Shown: positions 41,435-50,245 of the stretch, piece after piece
Layout: each line of letters opens with the position of its first letter
Numbering within the stretch: position 1 is the first letter of the stretch
Assembly: GCF_014230145.1 (NCBI RefSeq)
Contig: NZ_JACHVC010000013.1
Location: 558,001 to 622,000 of the forward strand
Source: Pelagicoccus albus
Lineage (GTDB): Bacteria; Verrucomicrobiota; Verrucomicrobiia; Opitutales; Opitutaceae
DNA: 64,000 nucleotides
Direction of reading: 5' to 3'
Translations under genes and position numbers: made by a program
The notes under the pieces: generated by a model
The model's input: only the letters and a program-made list of their open reading frames with translations
Database searches by the model: none
Told to the model about the DNA's origin: nothing

Positions 41435-42766
41435 ATGTCCGAAAAAACAACTACAGAAAATATCCCGTACTTTGCAGCTCCTACGGAGGAAAACTGGTCT
41501 TTCCAAACTGGACCGCTTCAATTTATGCGGGCGGCGCACAAACGTCATGGCGGGGTATGCCGTATTTCTTTTAGCGATCGCGAATTCGTGTTGTTGACCG
41601 GAACGGAGGCGAACGAATTTGTCTGGTCCTCCAGCGATCTCTGGTGCTACCGCGACTCTCGCGGAGCCTTCCTAAGCGAACTGGGAGAACCTCACGTCAC
41701 CTCGAGCGATGGCGAAAAGCACCGGGCCAAGCGCAAGCTGATCAACAAGTCGTTCAGCGTGAGTTCCAACATTCGCTACCTGCCAAAAATCGCTTCCATC
41801 GTGCGGGACCACTTGAAAGCAGCTGCCGAAGCAGGAGAAAAAGTAGCTCTTCGCCAGTGGTTGCCTCGGGTAATAACTCGCTTCAATCTGGAAACGGTTT
41901 CTCAAGCGGCGGTGAGCGACGAGGAATTCGAGATCCTAGTTCGCTGGCAATTACACTTCATCTCCGGCGTGGCCCTGTCTCCACAGAAACAAGAAGCGCA
42001 CTACAGCTTGCCCAGCTATTTGGAGGACAAAAAGGCCGCCTTCGACATCATGGGTCGCATCGTCGACGAACGCCTCGCAGACGACAATCCACCCGATGAC
42101 AATTTCCAGCAGGTCATCGAGGCGAGAGAAAAAGCAGGAACACCGGGCACTCGCGACGATCTGGTTAACGAGCTCTACTACATCCTCGTAGCCGGTATCC
42201 AAAATACAACACACTTCACCATCACTATGTTACGGGAAATATACTCGCCAGCGGGATGGCTGGATTGGTTGCGTGAAGAACTGGAAGATTGGGATGGCTA
42301 CGACGCCATGGCAGTCGCCGGAATGGAGCGTCTAAAAGCATTTACTTTCGAAATACAACGCAACCGCCCGCAGGTTCTGACTTTGCCGCTTCTGCCAAAC
42401 CGCGATTTCGAGTTCGGAGGCTATACAATCCCAGAAGGCACTCTATGCGTCTACTGCCCGCCCTTCATGCATTTCGATGAGCAGTACTTCGAAAATCCGG
42501 ACGTCTTCGATCCGAAGCGTTTCATGGACGGAGCGAAATTCAGCCCCAAGCACAACGGGTTCTTCGGCGGAGGAGCTCACGTTTGCGTTGGTAGAAACGT
42601 AACCCTGCTGCAGGGACCACTCATGGTCGCCTTGATCCTGAAGAGCTTCGATCTCCAAGACGTTCCACCAAGCGACACTTTCTTGATCGAGCAAAGTGGC
42701 GGAGAAGCGCAGACTCCGTGCGAGGTTCGCATCGTTCCTCGAGCGACCGAACCAGCCAGCGTCTAA
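41435..42766 (+). CDS. cytochrome P450 (copy 3)
   Basis: The 443-residue P450 has the heme loop FFGGGAHVCVGRN, the ExxR helix EIQRNRP and the I-helix LVAGIQNTTH. The I-helix acid is replaced by Gln and the partner by Asn, so the usual acid-alcohol pair is absent. Cytosolic and full-length. It reads together with the next P450, with only 22 bases between them, then the binding lipoprotein, permease and ABC permease. Two P450s in one operon hint at two successive oxidations, or a heteromeric or inactive partner. Divergent from the binding protein at 40179. Confidence 0.92.
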   Translation: MSEKTTTENIPYFAAPTEENWSFQTGPLQFMRAAHKRHGGVCRISFSDREFVLLTGTEANEFVWSSSDLWCYRDSRGAFLSELGEPHVTSSDGEKHRAKRKLINKSFSVSSNIRYLPKIASIVRDHLKAAAEAGEKVALRQWLPRVITRFNLETVSQAAVSDEEFEILVRWQLHFISGVALSPQKQEAHYSLPSYLEDKKAAFDIMGRIVDERLADDNPPDDNFQQVIEAREKAGTPGTRDDLVNELYYILVAGIQNTTHFTITMLREIYSPAGWLDWLREELEDWDGYDAMAVAGMERLKAFTFEIQRNRPQVLTLPLLPNRDFEFGGYTIPEGTLCVYCPPFMHFDEQYFENPDVFDPKRFMDGAKFSPKHNGFFGGGAHVCVGRNVTLLQGPLMVALILKSFDLQDVPPSDTFLIEQSGGEAQTPCEVRIVPRATEPASV

Positions 42767-42788
42767 CCCAAACCGAGGCTCCTGAGAA

Positions 42789-44123
42789 ATGATTCAAGAA
42801 GTTAAAAAGACCTTCGCCACCCTTCCCAGCTACGAACCCAAGAACGATCGAGGCGTCGCCCAGACTTGGGACAAAGCGTTCTCTGTTGATCCAATCGGAA
42901 CGGTCGTGGACTCATACCGCGAGGCGGGACCTATTTTCAAAATCAAGCACCATGGCGAGGAAAGAGTCGCTATGGCCGGCGTGAAAGCGAACCACTTCAT
43001 TTGGGGTGACAAGGAGCTCTGGGACTACCCAACCTCGAACCGCCACTTCCGCGAGCAATTCAGCGACCGCTATTTAAACCAACTCGAAGGAGTTGAGTAC
43101 GCGAAAAAACGCCGCCGCGTAACGGCAGGTTTCAAGCCGAGCGTTATCATGCCGCACACGGCTGCGATGGGAGAATCCATCCATCGCGAGATTGCGAGAA
43201 ACAAAGGAGAGTGGATTCCTTTTCGCCTGTTCTGCATGCGTATCATCATAAAGATGACAAGCCGGGCCTTGATGCAAGTCGAGCTGCCGGACGGGATGGA
43301 CGAGACCATGGCCATCAGCAACAAGATGATGCTGAAGGCTGAATCACTGGGTCCTTGGCGTCACCTTTACTACCTGCGGCCGGATCGTATCTACCGCCGC
43401 AAAAAGATCTTCCGTTATCTAAACTCCATCATCGAGGACCGGGAAAAGAACGGCAGCCCGGGCAACGACGTCCTGTCCATGAGTCTCGCCGCTCATCCCA
43501 AAGACGAGCCGCCGATTCCTCGCTACGAGCTTATCCACGATCTGTCGCAACTCATGATGGCGGGATCGACTACCACCTCGCAGATGGTGCTTTGGAACGT
43601 GTTGATGACCACACAAACTCCGGAGTGGAAAGAGAAGATGGACGCCGAACTTTCAAATTGGGAAACGGATCGATTTACCAACATGAAAGAGTGGCCATGC
43701 CTCAAAGCTGCTTGCATGGAAATCGAGCGTTTCCGTCCTCCAAGTATGGCATTCCACCGTCTCACGAAAAAAGCGTTCGAGTTCGATGGATACGAAATTC
43801 CAGCCAAGACTTGGGTAACCCATCTGCACACGCTCGGCCACTACATCGACGAATGCTACGAAGATCCCCTCGCCTTTAAGCCAGAACGATTCATGGAAGG
43901 CTCGGGCATGCCGGATCGGGATGTGCATGGCCTATTTGGCGGCGGAGCCCATGTCTGCGCCGGTGTTCCGCTCGCTCGTGTGCTGCAGCCGACCGCGGTT
44001 GGTAACATTCTTCGCTACTACGACATTGAATACCAAACGCCTCCTTCGACCGAGGCGAAGTTGGACGTCGTTCTGGCCCCGAGGGATGACATCATGGTCA
44101 AGTTTCATCCTAAGTCGTCTTGA
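42789..44123 (+). CDS. cytochrome P450 (copy 4)
   Basis: The 444-residue P450 has the heme loop LFGGGAHVCAGVP, ExxR as EIERFRP and the I-helix MMAGSTTTSQ. The usual acid is Thr, with two Thr after, so the pair is not canonical; this is the most distant of the four. It follows copy 3 by 22 bases, and its stop overlaps the start (TTG) of the binding lipoprotein, so the pair is coupled to a transport component. No electron-transfer partner is encoded nearby. Confidence 0.92.
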   Translation: MIQEVKKTFATLPSYEPKNDRGVAQTWDKAFSVDPIGTVVDSYREAGPIFKIKHHGEERVAMAGVKANHFIWGDKELWDYPTSNRHFREQFSDRYLNQLEGVEYAKKRRRVTAGFKPSVIMPHTAAMGESIHREIARNKGEWIPFRLFCMRIIIKMTSRALMQVELPDGMDETMAISNKMMLKAESLGPWRHLYYLRPDRIYRRKKIFRYLNSIIEDREKNGSPGNDVLSMSLAAHPKDEPPIPRYELIHDLSQLMMAGSTTTSQMVLWNVLMTTQTPEWKEKMDAELSNWETDRFTNMKEWPCLKAACMEIERFRPPSMAFHRLTKKAFEFDGYEIPAKTWVTHLHTLGHYIDECYEDPLAFKPERFMEGSGMPDRDVHGLFGGGAHVCAGVPLARVLQPTAVGNILRYYDIEYQTPPSTEAKLDVVLAPRDDIMVKFHPKSS

Positions 44124-45304
44124 GAGCTTCCAAGATTTTGGACCGCTCGCGTGGCACGATTTCGGCTAACGTTTTCCTCGTGCCTTTTTCCAATTTACTT
44201 CGAGCCGCATGCGCCTGCGGTATCGTCTTCGTCGCTGGCTGTAGCAAACCAGAAGATGGAGATGGCTTGGCGGATATTGATTCCCGTCCTTACGAGGAAA
44301 TCCTCGAGGAGGTGGAAACCGATCTGCCCGCCGGCGATTACATGACCAACGATTTCCTCCCGGAGTTTGGAGAAGTCGTGGAGTTTCCGCCACTGGCTGA
44401 GAAGCAAACCTTACGACTGGGCATGCCATGGATTCTCAACGACCAGTTTGCAGCAGTTTACGTCGCCATCGAAAAGGGTTATTTCGACGAAGTGGGAATC
44501 GAGCTGGAGCTTCGTTCTGGCGGTCCAGGTATCGATCATCTGAAGACACTTTCCAGCGGCTTTCTAGATCTCGCAACTACCAGCCATGGAAAGAATGTAA
44601 TCCTCGTCGAAAATAGCGCCACCCCGATGGGATTGATGGCGATCGCTGCCTTTCAGAAGGACAATCCCTACGCGATCATGGCCCTGGATTTCGATGTGCC
44701 GCAAGACCAGGTCACCGAGAAGAAGATCACTCCCTACGATATGGTTGGCAAAAAGCTAGGCGTCGGAGTGGACGACCGAAAGTACCCGCCCTTCCTAGCT
44801 CGCAAACTTGGCTTGCCTGAAGATTTCGTAAAGGTTCAAAACACTGGAAACGCCCAGTTCATCCTGCAATCTCGGGTCATCGATTTTCGCGGTGTCTGGA
44901 TACAAAACGAACCGAGATATCTGGAACGCCAGGGTATCAGGAACTGGACCCACTTCATGCTCAAGGACTATGGGTGGAACCAATACTGTGACGTCGTCGT
45001 GGTCACTAAACAATTCGCCGAGGAAAACAGCGACCTGCTCAAACGCTTCTGCTACGCCTTGTCCCGCGGAGTCGAGGATTGGCTAAACGACCCAGAGGAG
45101 GCCGTGGATATCACAGTCGGATTTATGGAGGACGGCGACCTTGATCCAGTCCTCGTAAAACGACGCTTCGAACTCGAGCGTGCCCAAGTGGTGGGTACAG
45201 ACGGAACAGCCCCACTCCAAATGACAGAAAAGCGATGGAACGAGCTAGCCGCTATCCTCGTTCAGTACGGTATCACGGAAGCTCCATCCCACAAAAAGCA
45301 ATGA
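44120..45304 (+). CDS. NMT1/THI5-like substrate-binding lipoprotein (group A, copy 4)
   Basis: The 394-residue frame opens at a TTG that overlaps the P450 stop (TTGA); a later GTG near 44180 is another choice. A hydrophobic segment ends in a VAGC lipobox. The mature part is group A: LPAGDYMTNDFLPEF in the linker, LRLGMPWILNDQFAAVY, YFDEVGIELEL, GGPGIDHLKTLSSGFLDLA, PQDQVTEKKITPYDM. It lacks the usual RNP after GGPG, so its ligand may differ from the other copies. Its stop overlaps the start of the NCS2 permease by ATGA. Binding protein, two P450s and two permeases form one operon. Confidence 0.84.
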   Translation: MRASKILDRSRGTISANVFLVPFSNLLRAACACGIVFVAGCSKPEDGDGLADIDSRPYEEILEEVETDLPAGDYMTNDFLPEFGEVVEFPPLAEKQTLRLGMPWILNDQFAAVYVAIEKGYFDEVGIELELRSGGPGIDHLKTLSSGFLDLATTSHGKNVILVENSATPMGLMAIAAFQKDNPYAIMALDFDVPQDQVTEKKITPYDMVGKKLGVGVDDRKYPPFLARKLGLPEDFVKVQNTGNAQFILQSRVIDFRGVWIQNEPRYLERQGIRNWTHFMLKDYGWNQYCDVVVVTKQFAEENSDLLKRFCYALSRGVEDWLNDPEEAVDITVGFMEDGDLDPVLVKRRFELERAQVVGTDGTAPLQMTEKRWNELAAILVQYGITEAPSHKKQ

Positions 45305-46581
45305 CCCAGCTCAGCTCGACGATCACCAATCCTTCCCTCAAAGCTTGGCACACCTACGTCATCGGAGCGCAAATGCTCTTCGTCGCGTTCGGAGCTTTGG
45401 TTCTGATTCCGATCATCACGGGACTTGATCCCTCCATCGCCCTTTTCACTGCGGGACTGGGAACGATCGTCTTCACCTTTATCACCAAGGGGAAAGTACC
45501 TGTCTTTCTCGCAAGCTCTTTCGCCTTTGTGGCCCCGATCCAGCAATCCTTAGCTCAGTTTGGGTATGGCGCTACTTTTTGCGGAATGGCCAGCGTCGGC
45601 ATCGTATACGCCATCCTCTCCGCCGTAATTCTATGGAGGGGCATCAACGCGGTGCAAAAGGTTCTCCCGGCCATTGTCACAGGTCCGGTCATCATGGTCA
45701 TCGGTTTGGGTCTGACCCCAATCGCTTCGGACATGGCGGTCAGTTTCGATTCCTCAGGCGTCTTTAATGGCCAGGCCGCCATCCTCTCCGCCGTTACGGC
45801 CGGTGTAGCAATCGCCATCGCCCTATCCAAAAGACGTTTGCTGAATCTTCTACCGATCATCATCGCGGCGGGAGTCGGCTATTTCATTTCAATCGCCTTT
45901 GGCGTCGTGGACTATACAGCCGTTGTCGAAGCTCCCTGGATACAACTTCCATGGACCTCCGCTTCCGAGGCAGGCAGATTCGAGATGCCCGTTTGGTCAA
46001 TCGGAGCGATCTTAATCTTTCTGCCGGTCGCGATTGTCCCCGCGGTTGAGCATGTGGGCGACGTGCTCGCGATCCAATCGGTTACCAAGCAAAACTACTT
46101 GGAGAATCCTGGCCTGCACCGAACTATTTTGGGCGACGGAATCGCCACTGCCTTGGCTGGCTTGTTCGGCGGCCCTCCCAATACCACGTATTCAGAAGTC
46201 ACTGGCGCCGTCGCTTTGACCAAAGCCTTTTCCGTTACCTACATGCGCATCGGGGCCATCGTTTCGATCCTGCTCGCCTTCAGCGGCAAGCTTAGCGCCT
46301 TACTCGGAACCGTGCCAGTCCCCGTCATGGGCGGAGTCATGGTCATCGTTTTCGGTATGATCGCCGCAGTGGGTCTCAATACCATTGTGCGGGCCAAAGT
46401 GGATTTTGAAGACCCCAAGAACTACATCGTGTTCGCGGTGATCATGGTGGTGGGAGTCGGCAAACTGACTTGGACCTTCGGTGGGATCGAACTTGGAGGA
46501 GTCGGTCTGGCAGCCATCCTTGGCATTATCCTGAACCAAATCTTACCCAGTCGTCCCGCAGCAGCAGCCGACGAGAAATAA
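45301..46581 (+). CDS. NCS2-family nucleobase permease (uracil-type signature)
   Basis: The 426-residue multipass protein begins at the ATG at 45301, overlapping the binding protein stop by ATGA. It has FLASSFAFVAPIQQ, VGLGLTPIA, VEHVGDVLAIQSV, and the signature YSEVTGAVALTKAF, with Glu where purine-type members have Gln, as in uracil transporters. It imports nucleobase-like compounds with protons. In this operon it sits between a P450-linked binding protein and an ABC permease, an unusual mix of ABC and secondary carrier parts. Whether both carry the same ligand is inference. Confidence 0.87.
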   Translation: MTQLSSTITNPSLKAWHTYVIGAQMLFVAFGALVLIPIITGLDPSIALFTAGLGTIVFTFITKGKVPVFLASSFAFVAPIQQSLAQFGYGATFCGMASVGIVYAILSAVILWRGINAVQKVLPAIVTGPVIMVIGLGLTPIASDMAVSFDSSGVFNGQAAILSAVTAGVAIAIALSKRRLLNLLPIIIAAGVGYFISIAFGVVDYTAVVEAPWIQLPWTSASEAGRFEMPVWSIGAILIFLPVAIVPAVEHVGDVLAIQSVTKQNYLENPGLHRTILGDGIATALAGLFGGPPNTTYSEVTGAVALTKAFSVTYMRIGAIVSILLAFSGKLSALLGTVPVPVMGGVMVIVFGMIAAVGLNTIVRAKVDFEDPKNYIVFAVIMVVGVGKLTWTFGGIELGGVGLAAILGIILNQILPSRPAAAADEK

Positions 46582-46592
46582 TCTGACTGACT

Positions 46593-47345
46593 ATGAACAA
46601 CCGCCAGCGTCTCGCCTTTCCCTTAATGTTCCTGTCCATTCCACTTCTGTGGATACTGGTCACTTTGATTTTTCAACCGAGCGAGTTCCTCTTTCCTTCC
46701 TTCCCTAAAGTCTTCGGAGTGCTCGTGGAGGAATGGGGCCGGCTCATGTACCATACGGGAGCCACCCTGAAGATCGCCCTGCTCGGCTACGTACTAGCTA
46801 ACCTCGTAGCCATCGCGATCGCGGTGACCTACCTGTACATGAAGAGCTTCGAGGAGTTTTCCACTCCTTGGACCATCCTAATCAAGAACCTACCTTTGCC
46901 CGTCTATGCGAGTATCCTGATTGTAATGATGGGAGACACTCTGGCGCCAAAGGTTCTGGTAGTGATTTTCTTCAACTTCTTTCCGATCCTGGCAAATATG
47001 TCCAAGGGTCTGAGAGAGGTGGATCAAGTGCTCATTGATCGCTGCTACAGCCTCAACGCCTCACAGTGGACCGTATTTCGAAAAGTTCGCATGCCGGCGG
47101 CCTTGCCCTACTTTATCGCAGCCCAAGAAATTGCCCTCACGGGAGCAATAACGGGAGCAATCGTCTCAGAGTGGTTTTTCGCCCAAGAGGGCTTGGGTTA
47201 CCTAATCGTACAAGCCTCGACTGAATACCGGAGCGACCGTCTATTCGCAGTCGGATTGCTGGCCAGCGTGATCGCTATCTTTGCCTATCTCGGCATCCGA
47301 TTCCTCGAAAGCTATCTCTTCCGCTGGCGCCGGAAGATGGTGTAA
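46593..47345 (+). CDS. ABC transporter permease of the NitT/TauT/SsuC type
   Basis: The 250-residue membrane protein has about six hydrophobic segments. It carries a FNFFPILANMSKGLREVDQ stretch and the cytoplasmic coupling-loop region with SEWFFAQEGLGYLI, typical of SsuC/TauC-like permeases. It ends the P450-P450-binding protein-NCS2 operon. Its ATPase partner is the gene at 47368, but on the opposite strand, reading toward it. The binding proteins served may be any of the group A and B copies around it. Confidence 0.88.
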   Translation: MNNRQRLAFPLMFLSIPLLWILVTLIFQPSEFLFPSFPKVFGVLVEEWGRLMYHTGATLKIALLGYVLANLVAIAIAVTYLYMKSFEEFSTPWTILIKNLPLPVYASILIVMMGDTLAPKVLVVIFFNFFPILANMSKGLREVDQVLIDRCYSLNASQWTVFRKVRMPAALPYFIAAQEIALTGAITGAIVSEWFFAQEGLGYLIVQASTEYRSDRLFAVGLLASVIAIFAYLGIRFLESYLFRWRRKMV

Positions 47346-47367
47346 TTGCTGGCCAATTACGGCTTAA

Positions 47368-48108
47368 TCACTCGTCGCCCATCACAGCGTGAAGAGCCTT
47401 TCGGACCTCAGCGATGTGGCGAACATGAGTCGGCGAAGTGCGGTCAATTTCACCGTCTCTGGGAATTGAAATGATCTCAGAAATCCGTCCTGGTTTCGCC
47501 GAGAGCACGACGATTCGGTCGGCTAACAACACTGCTTCTTCAATGCTGTGCGTAATCAGCAGGGTCGTACGCGGGTTCGCCAAATGGATATCGCGCATCC
47601 ACAAGATCATGCGTTCACGAGTCATCTCGTCGAGCGCTCCAAAGGGCTCGTCGAGAAGTAGAAGACGCGGGTTGTGCACGCAGGCACACGCAATGTTCAC
47701 ACGCTGCTGCATACCACCAGATAGCTGGTGCGGATAGTAGTTGTAGAAATCTCCGAGGCCAAAGCTGTCGAGCAAAGCCTTTGGATCCAAGGCACCTTCC
47801 AAGCCCGCCACTTCTAGCGTGAACTCCACATTCTTGAGCGCGGTTCTGGAATCGATCAGAGCGGGCCGCTGGAAAGCGAGGCCGATCTCATGTTGCCGTC
47901 TCGCTTCTTTGGGAGCATGCCCTTCAATCGTAATTTCGCCCTCGGTCGGTTTCTCTAGATCCGCGACGAGGCGAAGAAGCGTCGTCTTTCCGCAGCCGGA
48001 AGGGCCGATGATAGCCACGAATTCACCTTCGTCTATGGTGAGCGAAATATCTTGGAGAGCCACAAACTGCTCGCCGAACTTTTTGGTTACGGAATCAATT
48101 ATTACCAC
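47368..48108 (-). CDS. ABC transporter ATP-binding protein of the NitT/TauT/SsuB type
   Basis: The 246-residue ATPase starts from a GTG. It has Walker A GPSGCGKTTLL, LSGGMQQRVNIA as signature, LLLLDEPFGALDEMTR as Walker B, and an LLITHSIEEAVLLADRI switch His. It pairs most closely with the permease at 46593. Here they converge, being the last genes of two opposite operons; the ATPase follows the flavoprotein monooxygenase by 11 bases. Confidence 0.92.
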   Translation of the reverse strand: MVIIDSVTKKFGEQFVALQDISLTIDEGEFVAIIGPSGCGKTTLLRLVADLEKPTEGEITIEGHAPKEARRQHEIGLAFQRPALIDSRTALKNVEFTLEVAGLEGALDPKALLDSFGLGDFYNYYPHQLSGGMQQRVNIACACVHNPRLLLLDEPFGALDEMTRERMILWMRDIHLANPRTTLLITHSIEEAVLLADRIVVLSAKPGRISEIISIPRDGEIDRTSPTHVRHIAEVRKALHAVMGDE

Positions 48109-48119
48109 GGATCAAAGAC

Positions 48120-49349
48120 TTAGGAGTTAACGAGGGGTTTGGGGACGTCTCGATACAAACGAGACAATTGATCGAGAAAGGGAGGCTGAGCTTTACGCAG
48201 CGTATCCTTAACCACATCGGTATCCGGACGCAGCGTATCGGAGGCGTCATCGCTGAGGTCCGAGCAAAATTGCACCCGAGCTTCTCGGCGTTCACGATAA
48301 TGCTGCAGAGCTGACACGACGCTGCCTCCACGGTTCTTTTCGTCATAAAGAAGCTTGAGGGAATCCGCTGCCGCACAGGCATCCTCAATCGCCTGCGTCG
48401 CCCCTTGTCCAAGGGTCGGCACCATAGCGTGAGAGGCATCGCCGAGCAAAAGAACATGACCGGCTTCATCCTGCCATTGAAAATCGGATACTTGGAAACG
48501 GGCCCAATGGAGATTATCTTTTTCCGAAGCGATTCCCTCCAAAATGAATTTCGCCTCCTTGCAGAGAGAAACGCCTTCGGGGGCGAACATCTGGTAAAGC
48601 CCTTCCACCGATTTCTTTTCGGGAGGAATCTGGCTTTCGATCGGAATCGGGAAAGTCGCCGTGCAGTAGTTCGCCCCATTGGTAAGCGGGAAACCGAGCA
48701 AACGGTGGGCTCCTAAAAACCATTGTCCGTATTCACGCAATGGGTTCGGCTTCCCTTCATCGTAGAAAAGAGCTCTGCAAATTCCCATGCCGCACAAACG
48801 GGATTGGATCTTCGGAAAAAAGGTATCGCGAACCAGAGAATAGCGTCCATCTGCTCCCACGACTAAGTCCAATCCATCGAGCTCATGCACCGTGTCGCTC
48901 TGGCTGTTGGTATAGGTAAGCTTCAGCGTTTCACCACCCTCTTCATAGGCGATCGACTTCACATCTGTCGCGAAGGTAATCCTGTCCATCACAGGCTTGC
49001 GGCAGTGCGTGTAGAGATCTGCCCAACGGATACGCACCCCCGGATCATCCGCAACATCGAGCAGGTTGAGCGAGATTAAGGGCTCCCCGGTTACCAGCGA
49101 AACGTTGAACTCCTTCCAAGGCAGATTGCTCTCTAAAAGGTCCTCGGCGACCTCTGGATAGAAGTTACGCAGGGTGGTAATCGAGTTTGGGCTGATGTTC
49201 AGGCCGGTCCCGGCGAGAGAATAATCATCGGCCGCAACCTTCTCGAAACAGAACACTTCGAAGCGAGGATCATTAGAGAGTCCGTAGGCAAGAAGACTTC
49301 CGGCGACTCCGGATCCGACGATTGCTACACGTAGCGGTTTTTCAGACAT
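48120..49349 (-). CDS. class A FAD-dependent monooxygenase (PHBH/UbiH/HpxO-like)
   Basis: The 409-residue protein has the FAD-binding motif VAIVGSGVAGSLLAYGL, the DG motif GLDLVVGADGRYSLV, and the GD motif LLLGDASHAMVPTLGQGATQ. This is the group A flavoprotein hydroxylase plan, which includes hydroxybenzoate and nicotinate-type hydroxylases and the urate hydroxylase HpxO. It uses NAD(P)H and oxygen to hydroxylate an aromatic or heteroaromatic ring. It lies between the DUF3891 gene and the ATPase gene in one leftward operon. A heterocycle substrate fits the neighbourhood; which ring is not known. Confidence 0.9.
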   Translation of the reverse strand: MSEKPLRVAIVGSGVAGSLLAYGLSNDPRFEVFCFEKVAADDYSLAGTGLNISPNSITTLRNFYPEVAEDLLESNLPWKEFNVSLVTGEPLISLNLLDVADDPGVRIRWADLYTHCRKPVMDRITFATDVKSIAYEEGGETLKLTYTNSQSDTVHELDGLDLVVGADGRYSLVRDTFFPKIQSRLCGMGICRALFYDEGKPNPLREYGQWFLGAHRLLGFPLTNGANYCTATFPIPIESQIPPEKKSVEGLYQMFAPEGVSLCKEAKFILEGIASEKDNLHWARFQVSDFQWQDEAGHVLLLGDASHAMVPTLGQGATQAIEDACAAADSLKLLYDEKNRGGSVVSALQHYRERREARVQFCSDLSDDASDTLRPDTDVVKDTLRKAQPPFLDQLSRLYRDVPKPLVNS

Positions 49350-49372
49350 TTTAATTTGGATAAAATCGGCGA

Positions 49373-50170
49373 TTAAGCTTCGAACGTATAGGTGACCGGG
49401 ATACGCGTCGTTTGGTCAAGCACGCAGCGATACTGTTCCTCATCGTCAAACGAGATTTGGTCCACCCATCGAGCGATGAAACTGAAGCTTACTTTCGGTT
49501 TGGAAAACGGATACGGACTGACCCGAAAATGGTTTTCTTCGATTCTAGTAAAAGCGAGCTTGGTGCTGCCGCCTTCGTAGTCGAGCGGAGCAGGATCAAT
49601 GATAAAGTCCTCTTGTTGGTACTTGCTCAACAAGATCCCAAGCCGATCCCAAACCTGAAAAATATGGTAGTTCGTCCAAAGCGTGTCCTCCTCTAAGTAA
49701 GGAGCGAATTCGGGAGCCAACTGTTCTTGAAGCGACTTTTGGTAGGCCGCCTCCCCAGCCATGTAGGCATCTATAACCTCGGCATCGTGGGGCGTATTTC
49801 GCGGACGAATCATCGTATCATCCGTTCCATGACGGTAGTTATAGATTCCCATGCCATGCAAGGAAACCATAAAGCCCGCATAAAGGTCTCGCGAAGCGAC
49901 CTGCCTGGCACCCTCAGCATAGAGACTGGTATGCCGATCGTACGGAAGGTTCGCAAAGTCGAATGGCACTCCTTCCGGTTTAAGCAAAACCTGATGGTCC
50001 TCCCGAACCCAAACGTGGTCGTGCTCCGCGGCTGCAATTATCATCGATCGCATGGGCTTGGGCACGGCGAACTCCTCGTTTCCCCAAAAGGATGCGATTT
50101 GCCCCACGAGGACACTGTGATCCGCTTGGGTAGTGAAAAACCAACGATTGCCGACAGGAGTGATAAACAT
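49373..50170 (-). CDS. DUF3891 family protein
   Basis: From the ATG at 50170 the 265-residue protein matches the DUF3891 family: TTQADHSVLVGQIASFWG at the start, AAAEHDHVW near residue 47, VSLHGMGIYNYRHGTD in the middle, then a C-terminal DPAPLDYEGGSTKL. The His18, His50-Asp51-His52 and later His hint at an HD-type metal site, but no reaction is known for the family. The longer frame to 50365 is not used because its extra part shows no family match and runs into the divergent gene. It faces the third NCS2 permease over 75 bases and begins an operon with the flavoprotein monooxygenase and ATPase. Confidence 0.78.
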   Translation of the reverse strand: MFITPVGNRWFFTTQADHSVLVGQIASFWGNEEFAVPKPMRSMIIAAAEHDHVWVREDHQVLLKPEGVPFDFANLPYDRHTSLYAEGARQVASRDLYAGFMVSLHGMGIYNYRHGTDDTMIRPRNTPHDAEVIDAYMAGEAAYQKSLQEQLAPEFAPYLEEDTLWTNYHIFQVWDRLGILLSKYQQEDFIIDPAPLDYEGGSTKLAFTRIEENHFRVSPYPFSKPKVSFSFIARWVDQISFDDEEQYRCVLDQTTRIPVTYTFEA

Positions 50171-50245
50171 AGAAGACCTCAGCCCTAGCAACTGACGTGC
50201 CGATGCGGGAATTTCTTTGGCAGGAATCTTGCATAGCGCCCCGCG

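Noticed and set aside
47343-47359. TAATTG/CAATTA inverted repeat between the convergent ABC genes as a terminator
   Set aside because: The stem is only 6 bases and AT-rich, and no T-run follows.
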